Notes under the pieces: model-generated | Databases searched by the model: none | The model's input: only the letters and a program-made list of their open reading frames with translations | Told to the model about the DNA's origin: nothing | NCBI GenBank assembly: GCA_963748485.1 | Contig: CAVVJF010000016.1 | Coordinates: forward strand, 24,651-88,650 | Source: DASRWT01 sp963748485 | GTDB taxonomy: Bacteria > Methylomirabilota > Methylomirabilia > Rokubacteriales > CSP1-6 | Length of the DNA stretch: 64,000 nt | Reading direction: 5' to 3' | Translations under genes and position numbers: made by a program | Shown: positions 1 through 9,027 of the stretch, one piece after another | Position numbering within the stretch: position 1 is the stretch's first letter | Layout of the letters: the number at the start of each line of letters is the position of its first letter

Positions 1-414
1 GCCACCTCCCTGGTCATGGCTGGCTGTGGCAGCGGCAGTCCACCGCCGGCACCGGTCGCGGCCGTGGCGCCGCGGCCGCCGGTGGCTCCCAAGGAGCCCG
101 ACGCGGCAGCGACCCTGGCGGCGATTCCGTACGAGACCAAGGGGCGCCGCGATCCCTTCTCGCCCCTGGTGCTGGCGTCGGGCGGCAAGGGGCTGACCAT
201 CGGGTCGGCCAAGCTGGTCGGCGTGATCCAGGGACGCACCTCGCCCCTGGCCCTCGTCGAGACGGCGGAGGGCATCGGCTACATCCTGAAGGCTGGCGAC
301 ACGCTCGGCGACGGCCGCGTCACCGAGATCGGCGTGGACTTCGTGAGCTTCGCGGTGACGCCCAGGCCCGGTGAGACGGGCGGCTCCGTGACGCTCAGAC
401 TCAGAACCGACTAG
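1..414 (+). CDS. pilP: Type IV pilus assembly lipoprotein PilP, 5' end outside window
   Basis: The reading frame is open to the left edge, so the first codons are missing. The visible N-terminus reads ATSLVMAGCGSG, the end of a lipoprotein signal peptide with a lipobox ending at Cys, then a Pro/Ala-rich linker and a compact beta-rich domain (YETKGRRDPFSPL, then KLVGVIQG and GYILKAGDTLGDGRV) typical of PilP. PilP links the inner-membrane PilNO complex to the secretin. The gene lies 10 bp before pilQ, the usual pilMNOPQ order. The ATG at 16 sits inside the signal peptide and is probably not the true start. Identification rests on the RRDPF/GVI pattern and the pilQ neighbour. Confidence 0.8.
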   Translation, partial: ATSLVMAGCGSGSPPPAPVAAVAPRPPVAPKEPDAAATLAAIPYETKGRRDPFSPLVLASGGKGLTIGSAKLVGVIQGRTSPLALVETAEGIGYILKAGDTLGDGRVTEIGVDFVSFAVTPRPGETGGSVTLRLRTD

Positions 415-424
415 GGGGGGTGGG

Positions 425-2953
425 ATGATGAAAGGCAAAGTCTCGGCACTCACGCTTGCGGTGCTCATGCTCTCCGGCCTGGCGCAGCCCGCCTCGGCCC
501 AGAGCGCCGTGCAGCTCAAGGATGTCCAGGTCGAAAGCCAGCTCGACGGCGTCACCGTCAAGATCGCCATGACGGGGACGCCAAGCTATTCGGCCTCTTT
601 GATCGACACCCCTGCCCGCCTCGTCATCGACTTCACCGGCGCGGCCTATGCGTGGGACAAGACCCGCCTGAACCCCGACCTGCCGCCGATCAAGGAGATC
701 CGCGGGAGCCAGTGGAGGGTCGGGACCGCGCGCGTGGTCGTCGAGTTGACCCGCAAGGTCGGCTACCGGATCGAGCAGAGCGCCGACGGCCTGACCGTCG
801 TGCTCGAGCCTTCCTCGACCGCGTCGACCGAGCCGGCCAAGGTCGAGGCGCCGAAGGCGGCCCCCAAGAAGGTCGAGGCGGCTAAGGCGGAGGCCAAGCC
901 CGAGCCGGTGAAGCCCGAGGTCGCGAAGGTAGAGGCGGTGAAGCCCGACGCTCGCAAGGACATCGCGCGCGTCGAAACGCCGAAGGCGCCGGACCCGGCC
1001 AAGGCCGAGTCCCCCAAGGCCGAGTCCCCCAAGGCCGAGTCCCCCAAGGTCGACGCGCCCAAGCCGGTGGCGAAGATGGAAGACCCCAAGCCGGCAGTGA
1101 AGGCCGAAGCGCCCAAGGTCGAGCCCGCGGAGGTCGAGATCGCCAAGGCCGCGCCAGCGGCGGAGACGGCGCCGGCCGCGGTGCCCCAGACCGCCGTGAT
1201 CGCCCAGGCGACGACCACGCCGGCCACCAACGGCGGCCGGCTTCTGTCCATGGACTTCAAGGACGCCGACGTCGTGAACCTGCTCCGCATCCTCGCCGCC
1301 GAGAGCGGCCGCAACATCGTGGCGGGCGAGGACGTGAAGGGCAAGGTCTCGATCTCACTCCGCAACGTGACCTGGGAGCAGGCGCTCGACACGATTCTCG
1401 AGGTCAAGGGGCTACAGAAGCTCGAGAAGGGCAACGTGATCCGCATCGTCTCGACCGAGCAGCTTACAAAGGAACGCGAGGCGGAGGCGCGGGTCAACGA
1501 GGCCAAGCTCAAGGCCGAGATCGACACGCGGACCAAGCTGGCCGAGGCGCAGATCAAGGAGCAGGATCTCGCGGCCCGGAAGATCGCCAATGAGGCGGCC
1601 GCCGAGGAGGCGCGCGCCCGCGGACCGCTCCGCGAGGAGACGGTTCGCCTGTCCTATGCCGACCCCGAGGAAGTCGCCAAGACGCTCCAGGGCATCCTGG
1701 GTATCCCCCCCGAGGGCACGCAGCCGGTGTCGGGGACCATCCCGAGCGTGCCGCCGGTCATCTCGAGCTCGGGCCCGAACCTGGCCCTGCCCAATCAGCC
1801 GCCATTCTCGGCGCTCTACGGGCCCGGGCAGCCGCCCGCTCCCCTGATGTCGGTGAGCCAGGACGTGCTGGCGAAGGGCATCACGATCCGCGCCCACAAG
1901 CCAACCAACACGATCTTCATCCGCCACTACCAGGCCGACCTGGAGCGGATCAAGAAGCTGATTCGTGAGCAGCTCGACATCCCGCTTCCGCAGGTCAAGA
2001 TCGAGGCGCGGATGGAGATCCTCGACCGCACCGCGCTCGAGGCCATCGGCGTGCAGTGGGGCGGCGCCACCGCCGCCAACACCGGCAAGGCCACGCTGGT
2101 GGGCCAGGGCTTCCAGTCCGCGCCCAGCGCGGTGCCGGGCATGACGCTCCCCGCAGTGGGCGGCGTGCTCCAACCGGACGGCTCCACCGTGGTGACGAGC
2201 CCGACGCCCGTCCAGGGCATGCGAACCCGGAACAACAACTTCCTGTTGGACCGCCTCCTGCCCATCGATACTGCGACGGGTCTGCCCATCGGCGGGAACC
2301 TGGTGAACATCCCGTTCTCGAGCCTGCCCAACGCGTCGCAGTTCACGCCGGCGGGCGGCATCGCCTTCGGCATCGTGGGCACCAACTTCAACATCAACCT
2401 GGCGCTGCAGGCCTTGGAGAACCAGGGCAAGACGCGCACGCTCGCGCGGCCCGAGATCGTGACCGTGGAGAACGCCAAGGCCGAGATCTCCCTCGGTGAG
2501 GAGATTCCCTATGCGACCGTCAGCTCGGCGGGCACGCAGATCCAGTTCAAGGAAGCCGTGCTCAAGCTCAACGTGACGCCGACGGTGACCCGTGAGAAGA
2601 TCAACAACGAGGACGTGACCAAGATCAAGCTCGTGATCATGGTGGAGAACAACTCCCGCGGCGACACCATCACCCCCGCGGCCGGCGTGGCCGTGCCCAT
2701 CATCAACAAGCGCAAGGCCGAGACCCAGGTCCTCATGAAGGAAGGCGAGCGCCTGGTCATCGGCGGGGTGACCCAGTCCGTCCAGCAGAACACCGTGCGG
2801 AAGGTGCCCATCTTCGGGGACATCCCGCTGTTCGGCTGGCTCTTCAAGGCGCGGGAGAACTTCGAGACGGGGCGTGAGCTGGTGGTGTTCCTCACGCCTT
2901 CGCTGGTCAAGACCGACGGCGCAGTCGTCGCACGGCCTGCGGCCAGCAGATAG
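425..2953 (+). CDS. pilQ: Type IV pilus secretin PilQ
   Basis: Outer-membrane secretin through which the type IV pilus is extruded. The 842-residue protein has a signal peptide ending near AQPASAQ, an AMIN domain (about residues 30-130), a Lys/Ala/Pro/Glu linker (about 131-270), an STN/N0 domain (about 273-345, starting LLSMDFKDADVVNLLRILA), a charged helical stretch, an N1/NolW domain (about 400-520) and the C-terminal secretin domain ending IPIFGDIPLFGWLFK and a conserved VVFLTP segment. The linker contains KAESP three times. Two adjacent ATGs (425, 428) follow a G-rich ribosome binding site. The AMIN domain presumably binds peptidoglycan. pilP lies just upstream and aroC 9 bp downstream. 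Confidence 0.95.
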   Translation: MMKGKVSALTLAVLMLSGLAQPASAQSAVQLKDVQVESQLDGVTVKIAMTGTPSYSASLIDTPARLVIDFTGAAYAWDKTRLNPDLPPIKEIRGSQWRVGTARVVVELTRKVGYRIEQSADGLTVVLEPSSTASTEPAKVEAPKAAPKKVEAAKAEAKPEPVKPEVAKVEAVKPDARKDIARVETPKAPDPAKAESPKAESPKAESPKVDAPKPVAKMEDPKPAVKAEAPKVEPAEVEIAKAAPAAETAPAAVPQTAVIAQATTTPATNGGRLLSMDFKDADVVNLLRILAAESGRNIVAGEDVKGKVSISLRNVTWEQALDTILEVKGLQKLEKGNVIRIVSTEQLTKEREAEARVNEAKLKAEIDTRTKLAEAQIKEQDLAARKIANEAAAEEARARGPLREETVRLSYADPEEVAKTLQGILGIPPEGTQPVSGTIPSVPPVISSSGPNLALPNQPPFSALYGPGQPPAPLMSVSQDVLAKGITIRAHKPTNTIFIRHYQADLERIKKLIREQLDIPLPQVKIEARMEILDRTALEAIGVQWGGATAANTGKATLVGQGFQSAPSAVPGMTLPAVGGVLQPDGSTVVTSPTPVQGMRTRNNNFLLDRLLPIDTATGLPIGGNLVNIPFSSLPNASQFTPAGGIAFGIVGTNFNINLALQALENQGKTRTLARPEIVTVENAKAEISLGEEIPYATVSSAGTQIQFKEAVLKLNVTPTVTREKINNEDVTKIKLVIMVENNSRGDTITPAAGVAVPIINKRKAETQVLMKEGERLVIGGVTQSVQQNTVRKVPIFGDIPLFGWLFKARENFETGRELVVFLTPSLVKTDGAVVARPAASR
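1001..1045 (+). repeat. Three exact 15-bp tandem repeats inside pilQ linker
   Basis: The unit AAGGCCGAGTCCCCC occurs three times head to tail, encoding KAESP each time, inside the low-complexity linker between the AMIN and STN domains. The unit length is a multiple of three, so copy-number changes would alter linker length without breaking the frame. Confidence 0.9.
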
Positions 2954-2962
2954 CGGGGGGCA

Positions 2963-4135
2963 GTGAGCGGCGCGTTCCGGTTCCTCACCGCGGGGGAATC
3001 CCACGGTGAGGGCCTGACCGCCGTCATCGAGGGGCTCCCCGCCGGCCTCCCCCTCACCGAGGCCGACATCGACGCCGACCTCGCCCGACGCCAGCGCGGC
3101 TACGGGCGGGGCGGCCGGATGAAGATCGAGCGCGACCACGCCCACATCTCCTCGGGCGTGCGCTGGGGGGTGACCCTCGGCAGCCCCCTCACCCTCAGCA
3201 TCCAGAATCGCGACTGGGAAAACTGGAAGGACACCATGGCGGTGGGCGAGCCGCCCACCGGTACCGCCGCGAAGGCGGTCACGCGCCCCCGTCCGGGGCA
3301 CGCCGACCTCGCGGGGGCCATGAAGTACGGGCACCGCGACATCCGCAACGTCCTCGAGCGCTCAAGCGCCCGGGAGACTACCGCCCGCGTGGCGGTGGCG
3401 GGCGTGGCCCGGCGCCTCCTCGGCGAGTTCGGCATCACGATCGTGAGCCATGTCACCGAGATCGGCGCGGTGCGCATCGGCCTCCTCGCCGTACCCTGGG
3501 ACGAGATCGCCCGGCGGGCCGAGGCCAGCGAAGTCCGCTGCGCCGATCCCGAAGCCGAGCGCGCCATGATCGAGGCCATCGACGTGGCGAAGGGCAAGGG
3601 CGATACTCTGGGCGGGGTCTTCGAGGTGGTCGGGCTGGGTTGCCCGGTGGGCCTCGGCTCCTACGTGCACTGGGATCGCAAGCTCGACGGCCGGCTGGCC
3701 CAGGCCTTCTGCTCCATCCACGCCATCAAGGGCGCGGAAGTGGGCATGGGCTTCGAGGCCGCGCGGCGGCCGGGCTCCGAGGTGCACGACGAGATACTCC
3801 TGGATCCCGCCGGCGGGTTCACCCGCGGCACCAACAGCGCGGGCGGGCTCGAAGGGGGCGTGACCAACGGCCAGCCGGTGGTGGTCCGCGCCGCCATGAA
3901 GCCGATCTCGACGCTCCGGCGTCCGCTGCGATCGGTCGACCTCGAGACTAAGGCGCCCGTCGAGGCGGTGGTGGAGCGCAGCGACGTGTGCGCGGTACCG
4001 GCGGCGGGTGTCGTGGGCGAGGCGATGATGGCCATCGTGCTCGCCCAGGCTTTCCTCGCCAAGTTCGGGGGCGACAGCGTCGACGAGATCCGACGGAACT
4101 ACCGCACGTATCAGGAGTACCTGAAAAGCTGGTGA
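2963..4135 (+). CDS. aroC: Chorismate synthase
   Basis: Catalyses the last shikimate-pathway step, 5-enolpyruvylshikimate-3-phosphate to chorismate, using reduced FMN. At 390 residues it has the family length and begins FRFLTAGESHGEGL, the conserved N-terminal signature; RQRGYGRGGRM and a central GHRDIRNVLERSSARETTARV segment follow. The start is a GTG 9 bp after the pilQ stop with the G-rich GGGGGG just upstream; no ATG fits before the conserved motif. It is followed by aroB, and chorismate is the substrate of the TrpE encoded near 44 kb. Confidence 0.96.
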   Translation: MSGAFRFLTAGESHGEGLTAVIEGLPAGLPLTEADIDADLARRQRGYGRGGRMKIERDHAHISSGVRWGVTLGSPLTLSIQNRDWENWKDTMAVGEPPTGTAAKAVTRPRPGHADLAGAMKYGHRDIRNVLERSSARETTARVAVAGVARRLLGEFGITIVSHVTEIGAVRIGLLAVPWDEIARRAEASEVRCADPEAERAMIEAIDVAKGKGDTLGGVFEVVGLGCPVGLGSYVHWDRKLDGRLAQAFCSIHAIKGAEVGMGFEAARRPGSEVHDEILLDPAGGFTRGTNSAGGLEGGVTNGQPVVVRAAMKPISTLRRPLRSVDLETKAPVEAVVERSDVCAVPAAGVVGEAMMAIVLAQAFLAKFGGDSVDEIRRNYRTYQEYLKSW

Positions 4136-4136
4136 C

Positions 4137-4154
4137 GCGGGCCGCATGGCCCGC
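4137..4154. other. Small hairpin between aroC and aroB
   Basis: GCGGGCC and GGCCCGC form a 7-bp perfect stem around the tetraloop GCAT, starting one base after the aroC stop. No T-run follows, so it is more likely an mRNA processing or stability element than a terminator. A TACACT box at 4162-4167 lies 7 nt before the aroB ATG and could be a -10, but no convincing -35 is visible. Confidence 0.4.
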
Positions 4155-4174
4155 GGCCGCGTACACTCGAGACC

Positions 4175-5257
4175 ATGCACGACATCTCCGTGAGCCTCGG
4201 CGCGCGCTCCTACCACATCCTCGTCGAGCCCGGCCTGCTCGGCCGCGCCGGCGCCGAGCTAGCGCGTCTTGGCGTGGGGCCGAAGGTGGCGCTGTTCTCC
4301 GATCCGGGCATACTCGCCCGGCACGGGGCGCCCGTGCGGGAGGGCCTGATCCAGGCCGGCTTCCAGGTCACCGTCGTCGAGCTCCCGGAAGGCGAGAGCG
4401 CCAAGTCTCTCGAGGTCGCCGGGCGAGGATGGGACGCCCTCCTCGCCGCCGGCCTCGACCGCGGCTCCACCGTGATGGCGCTGGGCGGGGGCGCCGTCGG
4501 GGATCTCGCCGGCTTCGTCGCCGCCACCTACATGCGGGGCATCAACGTCGTCCAGATTCCCACGACCCTGCTCGGTCAGGTGGACGCCTCGATCGGCGGC
4601 AAGACCGCGATCGACCATCCGCGCGCCAAGAACCTCATCGGCGCCTTCCATCAGCCGCGGCTCGTGCTGGTGGATCCCGCCGTGCTGACCACGCTGCCGG
4701 AACGCGAGTATCGATCGGGCCTCGCCGAGGTGATCAAGCACGGCATCGTGCTCGACGCCGCCTACTTCGCCGATCTCGAGGCGAGCCGGGGCCCGCTGCT
4801 CGAGCGGGAGCTCGGCACGCTGACCCGCGTGGTGGCGGGATCGTGCCGGCTCAAGGCCCACGTGGTGGAGCGGGACGAGCAGGAGGCCGAGTTGCGCGCG
4901 GTGCTCAACTACGGCCACACCATCGGGCACGCCGTGGAGGCGGCCACCGGCTTCGCCCGGTGGACGCACGGCGAGGCCGTCGCCCTGGGCATCGCCGCCG
5001 AGGCGCTCCTGGCCGAGCGGCTGGGCATCGCGAGCGCGTCCACCACGGAGCGCCAGGTGGAGCTGCTCCGCACCGTGGGACTGCCCGTTCGTGGCTCGGG
5101 CGCGGCCCCGTCGATCGTGATGGAGGCCCTCGGCCACGACAAGAAGGCCCGGAACGGCCGGGTGCCGTTCGTCCTGGCTCCCGAGATCGGGCGCTTCCGG
5201 GTCGTCTTCGACGTCCCCCGCGAGGCCGTGCTCGAGACCCTGCGGGAGCTGGGGTGA
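4175..5257 (+). CDS. aroB: 3-dehydroquinate synthase
   Basis: Converts DAHP to 3-dehydroquinate, the second shikimate step, with NAD and a divalent metal. The 360-residue protein shows the NAD-binding MALGGGAVGDLAGFVAATYMRG segment, QIPTTLLGQVDASIGGKTAID, and the metal ligands in LAEVIKHG, LNYGHTIGHAVE and WTHGEAVALG. Length and motifs are those of a normal AroB. The ATG start follows a 39-bp spacer after aroC. Its TGA overlaps the GTG start of the next gene. aroK, often beside aroB, is not in this window. Confidence 0.96.
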   Translation: MHDISVSLGARSYHILVEPGLLGRAGAELARLGVGPKVALFSDPGILARHGAPVREGLIQAGFQVTVVELPEGESAKSLEVAGRGWDALLAAGLDRGSTVMALGGGAVGDLAGFVAATYMRGINVVQIPTTLLGQVDASIGGKTAIDHPRAKNLIGAFHQPRLVLVDPAVLTTLPEREYRSGLAEVIKHGIVLDAAYFADLEASRGPLLERELGTLTRVVAGSCRLKAHVVERDEQEAELRAVLNYGHTIGHAVEAATGFARWTHGEAVALGIAAEALLAERLGIASASTTERQVELLRTVGLPVRGSGAAPSIVMEALGHDKKARNGRVPFVLAPEIGRFRVVFDVPREAVLETLRELG

Positions 5258-7251
5258 CCGAGCCGCAGCTCGGCGCCCCCCGACCCGGGGCCCGGTCTCG
5301 CTGGGCGCTCCCGCTGGCCGTCGCGCTGGTGGGCATGCTCGCATTCCTTCCCGGGCTGAGCGGCGAGTTCCTCGACTGGGATGATCGCGAGAACTTCCTT
5401 CACAACCCACACTACCGGGGCCTGGGAGCCGACCAACTGCACTGGATGGTCACGACCGCGCGCATGGGTCACTGGATCCCCGTGACCTGGCTCACGTTCG
5501 CCGTGGACTGGAGTGTGTGGGGCATGAACCCGTTCGGCTATCACCTCACGACGCTGGTGCTGCACGGCCTGGCCGCCACGCTCTTCTATCTGGTGGCCCG
5601 CCGGCTACTGGCGGCCGCGCGGCCCCGGTGGCCCGAGGGGATGCTCAGCCTGGGCGCCGCCCTCGCCGCCTTGCTCTTCGCGGTACACCCGCTCCGGGCC
5701 GAGTCGGTGGCCTGGATCACGGAGCGTCGGGACGTTCTCGCCGGTGTCTTTTTCCTGGCGGCGACGCTCACGTACCTCGGCCGGTGGACGCCGGACGGCA
5801 CGCTGCGTCCGCATGCGCGGTGGCGCTATCTCGCCGCGCTCGTCCTGTTCGCGGGAGCCCTCGGCGCGAAGGTCATGACGGTGACTCTGCCTGCCGTGCT
5901 GCTCATCCTCGACGTCTACCCCCTGCGGCGCCTCGGCCCGGGGGCGGGGACGGGGGGATGGCTCGGCCGGAGCGGCCGCTGGGTCTGGCTCGAGAAGGCG
6001 CCCTTCGCCCTGCTCGGGGTCGTCGCCGCCGCCGTCGCCATCGGGGTCAACCGTGCGCAGGACAACCTCACCTCCGTGAGCCATGTGGGCCTGGCCGAGC
6101 GCCTGGCCATCTCGGCCTACTCGCTGCTGTTCTATCCATGGAAGACGCTGGTGCCGCTGGGGCTTTCACCCATGTACGAGCTGCCCTACCCGCTCGAGGC
6201 CTGGCGCTGGCCCTTCCCCGCCGCCGCCCTCGCGGTGCTCGCGGTCACGGCCGGGACGGTCGCGCTGGCCCGGAAGTCGCCCGCGGTGCTCGTCGGATGG
6301 CTCGCCTATGTCGTGATGGCGCTCCCCGTGGCCGGCCTGATCCAGAACGGCTTCCAGATCGCCGCCGATCGCTACAGCTACCTGCCCTGCCTCCCCTGGG
6401 CCGTGCTGGCGGGCACCGCGCTCGCGACGCTGATCATGGGGCGAGCGGAGCGGGCGAGGCTCGTGCCCGCCGCCGCGGTCGGCGCAGGGCTGGTCGTGCT
6501 CGCGGCGATGACCTGGCAGCAGACGAAGGTCTGGCGGAACGGTGAGACCCTGTGGCAGCGCGCGCTGGCGGTGGCGCCCTCGTCGGTGGCCCACGCGAAC
6601 CTGGGGCTCACGCTGGCCCGCCGGGGCGATACGGCGGGGGCCATCCCGCACTATCACGAGGCCCTGCGCCTCCGGCCGGTCTACGCCGAGGCCTGGAGCA
6701 ACTTTGCCCTCGCGCAGAGCCAGCAAGGGGACCTGGCCGGGGCCGAGGCGAGCCTCCGCGAGGCGGTCCGTCTCAGGCCCCGCTTCGCGACGGCGTGGAG
6801 CAATCTCGGCATGGTGCGGGCCCGAAGGGGCCGGAGCGGAGAGGCGGTGGCCGCGTATACAGAGGCCCTGCGGCTCGCGCCCGACCACCCGGACGCGCAC
6901 GGCAATCTGGGCGCGACCTTGGACGCGCAGGGACAGGGCGAGCCGGCGCTGCGCCATCTCCGCGAGGCCGCGCGACTCCGCCCGGAATCGGCCGACGCGC
7001 AGGGCAACCTCGGCATCTTTCACGCGCGACGCGGCAACCTACCCGCGGCGACCGAATACTTCGAGGAAGCGCTGCGGCTGCGACCCGACTCGCCGGAGGC
7101 GCACAACAACCTTGGCCTGGCCCTCGCACAGCAAGGTCGCCTCGACGCGGCGACCGCGCACTTCCGCGAGGCGGTTCGGCTGCGGCCCGGGTACCGGGAC
7201 GCCCAGCTCAACCTGGCGAGGGCCCAGTCGGTCTTTGGGAGCCGCCAATAG
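5254..7251 (+). CDS. TMTC-like polytopic membrane protein with C-terminal TPR array
   Basis: A 665-residue protein with about ten predicted membrane helices over residues 15-420, then roughly six tetratricopeptide repeats from about residue 430 to the end. The first extracytoplasmic loop carries FLDWDDRENFLHNPHYRG; acidic pairs here (D43, D44) are typical of GT-C glycosyltransferases, and the motif LRAESVAWITERRDVLA is shared with bacterial relatives of TMTC protein O-mannosyltransferases. Transfer of a sugar from a lipid donor is inferred, with the TPRs as a protein-interaction surface. The start is a GTG overlapping the aroB stop; a longer frame running back through aroC and aroB is a shadow. 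Confidence 0.75.
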   Translation: MTEPQLGAPRPGARSRWALPLAVALVGMLAFLPGLSGEFLDWDDRENFLHNPHYRGLGADQLHWMVTTARMGHWIPVTWLTFAVDWSVWGMNPFGYHLTTLVLHGLAATLFYLVARRLLAAARPRWPEGMLSLGAALAALLFAVHPLRAESVAWITERRDVLAGVFFLAATLTYLGRWTPDGTLRPHARWRYLAALVLFAGALGAKVMTVTLPAVLLILDVYPLRRLGPGAGTGGWLGRSGRWVWLEKAPFALLGVVAAAVAIGVNRAQDNLTSVSHVGLAERLAISAYSLLFYPWKTLVPLGLSPMYELPYPLEAWRWPFPAAALAVLAVTAGTVALARKSPAVLVGWLAYVVMALPVAGLIQNGFQIAADRYSYLPCLPWAVLAGTALATLIMGRAERARLVPAAAVGAGLVVLAAMTWQQTKVWRNGETLWQRALAVAPSSVAHANLGLTLARRGDTAGAIPHYHEALRLRPVYAEAWSNFALAQSQQGDLAGAEASLREAVRLRPRFATAWSNLGMVRARRGRSGEAVAAYTEALRLAPDHPDAHGNLGATLDAQGQGEPALRHLREAARLRPESADAQGNLGIFHARRGNLPAATEYFEEALRLRPDSPEAHNNLGLALAQQGRLDAATAHFREAVRLRPGYRDAQLNLARAQSVFGSRQ

Positions 7252-7265
7252 CGCTCGTCGCCTGG

Positions 7266-7294
7266 TTGACGGAGCCACCGCCGCCGCGTATAAA
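7266..7294 (+). promoter_or_regulatory. Sigma70-like promoter before TPR gene
   Basis: TTGACG (7266-7271), a 17-bp spacer and TATAAA (7289-7294) match the housekeeping consensus closely. Transcription would start near 7301-7302, only 3-4 nt before the ATG at 7305, so the mRNA would be nearly leaderless. Confidence 0.7.
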
Positions 7295-7304
7295 AGGACT
7301 CGCC

Positions 7305-7970
7305 ATGGTTCAGCCGGTTCCTCGGGCCGGCTCCGGTGTGGCGGCCGAGGATGCCGCTCACGCCGCGGTCATCCGCCGCTATGAAGAGCGGCTCGCCAAG
7401 GACCCGTCCTCGCTGGCCTTCGCGCCGCTGGCGGATGCGTATCGAAAGGCCGGTCGAACCGGGGAGGCCATACGGCTCTGCGAGGACGGCCTGGGACGCT
7501 TCCCGCACTACGCCACTGCGCGCCTCATCCTCGCCAAGACACTGCTCGACGAGGGGCAAGGGGACCGGGCGCGGGGTGAACTGGAGACCATCGTCGCCGC
7601 CGGGGCGCGAGACGCGGAAGCCCACCGCCTGCTGGGCGAGATTCATCGGAAGGCGGGCCGCCTCGACGCGGCCCTGGAGCAGCTCGAGCACGCAGCGCGA
7701 CTCGATCCATCGGATAGAGAGTCCAGGTTGGCGGCGGAGATGCTGCGCGGGCGGGGCCGCGCGCCGGAGGGCTCGGCGCTGGCCGGCCTCCTGACCGACG
7801 ACACGTTCGCCACGGAGAGCTTCGGGGCGCTGTGCCTCGAGCAGGGGCTGGTCGACGAGGCGGCGCAGGTGCTCCTGCGCGTGCTCCAGGCCCACCCGGA
7901 CTCCGCCGGCGCCCGCGACCGGCTGGAGCGGGCGATTCGACTCAAGACGCAACGACGGAAAGGGCCATAG
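7305..7970 (+). CDS. Tetratricopeptide repeat protein
   Basis: A 221-residue soluble protein, without signal peptide, made of TPR-type helical hairpins: SSLAFAPLADAYRKAGRTGE, HYATARLILAKTLLDEGQGD and DAEAHRLLGEIHRKAGRLDA, each with the conserved small and aromatic positions. The specific partner is unknown. It sits directly before efp (4-bp gap). The ATG at 7305 is 10 nt after a -10 box and lacks a Shine-Dalgarno sequence; a downstream GTG at 7338 is an alternative start. No enzymatic motif is visible. Confidence 0.75.
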   Translation: MVQPVPRAGSGVAAEDAAHAAVIRRYEERLAKDPSSLAFAPLADAYRKAGRTGEAIRLCEDGLGRFPHYATARLILAKTLLDEGQGDRARGELETIVAAGARDAEAHRLLGEIHRKAGRLDAALEQLEHAARLDPSDRESRLAAEMLRGRGRAPEGSALAGLLTDDTFATESFGALCLEQGLVDEAAQVLLRVLQAHPDSAGARDRLERAIRLKTQRRKGP

Positions 7971-7974
7971 CGCG

Positions 7975-8544
7975 ATGCTGGTGTCCACGGCGGAGTTCAA
8001 GAAGGGACTCAAGATACAGTTCGACGGGCAGCCGTACAGCATCGTCGACTTCCAGCACGTGAAGCCCGGGAAGGGCGGCGCGTTCGTCCGGACCAAGCTC
8101 AAGCACATGAAGCAGGGCCGGGTGATCGACAACACATTCAGAGCGGGTGAAAAGGTGGAGTTGGTCGATTTCGACGAGAAGCACATGCAGTTCCTCTACC
8201 GGGACGATCGCTACCACTTCATGGATCTCGAGACCTACGAGCAGATCTCGCTATCCGAGAACGAGGTGGGGGACGCGCGTGACTACCTCAAGGAGAACAC
8301 GGAGGTCGACATCCTGCTCATCGACGGCAGCCCCGCCACCGTGGAGCTGCCGAACTTCCTCGAGCTGCAGGTCGTCAAGACGGACCCCGGCATCCGGGGC
8401 GACACCGCCTCCGGGGGCTCCAAGCCGGCCATCCTCGAGACCGGCGCGGTGGTGCAGGTACCCCTCTTCCTCAACGAGGGCGACGTGGTGAAGGTCGACA
8501 CTCGCAGCGGCGAGTACCTGGGCCGCGTCGCGGCGGCGCGGTAG
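7975..8544 (+). CDS. efp: Translation elongation factor P
   Basis: EF-P relieves ribosome stalling at consecutive prolines. The 189-residue protein has the KOW-like N-terminal domain followed by two OB domains ending DTRSGEYLGRVAAAR. The tip loop reads VKPGKGGAFVR, so the residue that is modified in EF-P is a lysine (K33) and would suit an EpmA-type lysylation system rather than arginine rhamnosylation. Proline-rich products in this window, such as the PilQ linker, are plausible clients. accB follows after 8 bp. Confidence 0.95.
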   Translation: MLVSTAEFKKGLKIQFDGQPYSIVDFQHVKPGKGGAFVRTKLKHMKQGRVIDNTFRAGEKVELVDFDEKHMQFLYRDDRYHFMDLETYEQISLSENEVGDARDYLKENTEVDILLIDGSPATVELPNFLELQVVKTDPGIRGDTASGGSKPAILETGAVVQVPLFLNEGDVVKVDTRSGEYLGRVAAAR

Positions 8545-8552
8545 GGGCGGCG

Positions 8553-9020
8553 ATGCCTGCCCCGCGCAACGGCGGCAAGGCGCCGGCGGCGGCATCCGCC
8601 CGCCCGACGGTGAGCGAGCTCGTGGAGCTCGCCGTCAAGCACGATCTCGCCGAGCTCGAGGTGGAGCAGGGCGGCACGCGCATCCGCGTGGTCCGCGAGC
8701 GGAGCGCGCCGGCGGCCGCGCCCCGGGGAGACGGCGCGGCGGCGGTGCCCGCGGCGGAGGCGCCCCTCGCCACCAACCTGGTCAATATCGAGGCGCCCAT
8801 GGTCGGCACCTTCTACCGCGCGCCGTCGCCCGACGCCGCCCCCTTCGTGCAGGAAGGCGATGTGGTCAAGGACGGGCAAGTGCTCTGCATCATCGAAGCG
8901 ATGAAGCTCATGAACGAGATCGAGGCCAAGGTGGCCGGCCGCGTCGTCCGCGTGCTGGTGGAGAACAGCCAGCCCGTCGAGTTCGGCCAGCCACTGTTCC
9001 TCATCGACCCCGGGGCGTAG
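8553..9020 (+). CDS. accB: Acetyl-CoA carboxylase biotin carboxyl carrier protein
   Basis: Carries the biotin that shuttles carboxyl groups from AccC to the carboxyltransferase in fatty-acid synthesis. The 155-residue protein has an N-terminal helical region, an Ala/Pro linker (about residues 51-72) and the C-terminal biotinyl domain with EAMKLMNEIEA; K118 is the predicted biotinylated lysine. The beta thumb APSPDAAPFV is present as in true AccB. Adjacent efp and accC give the common efp-accB-accC order. Confidence 0.96.
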   Translation: MPAPRNGGKAPAAASARPTVSELVELAVKHDLAELEVEQGGTRIRVVRERSAPAAAPRGDGAAAVPAAEAPLATNLVNIEAPMVGTFYRAPSPDAAPFVQEGDVVKDGQVLCIIEAMKLMNEIEAKVAGRVVRVLVENSQPVEFGQPLFLIDPGA

Positions 9021-9027
9021 CCGCCCC

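Noticed and set aside
1412..3334. A 640-codon open frame antisense to pilQ and aroC
   Set aside because: Arg/His/Ala-rich product with no domain, fully opposite two genes with convincing family motifs; long antisense frames are expected at this GC content.
3988..7251. A single 1087-residue protein covering part of aroC, all of aroB and the TMTC-like gene
   Set aside because: Only the part from 5254 has similarity; upstream is Arg-rich read-through of aroC/aroB in another frame.
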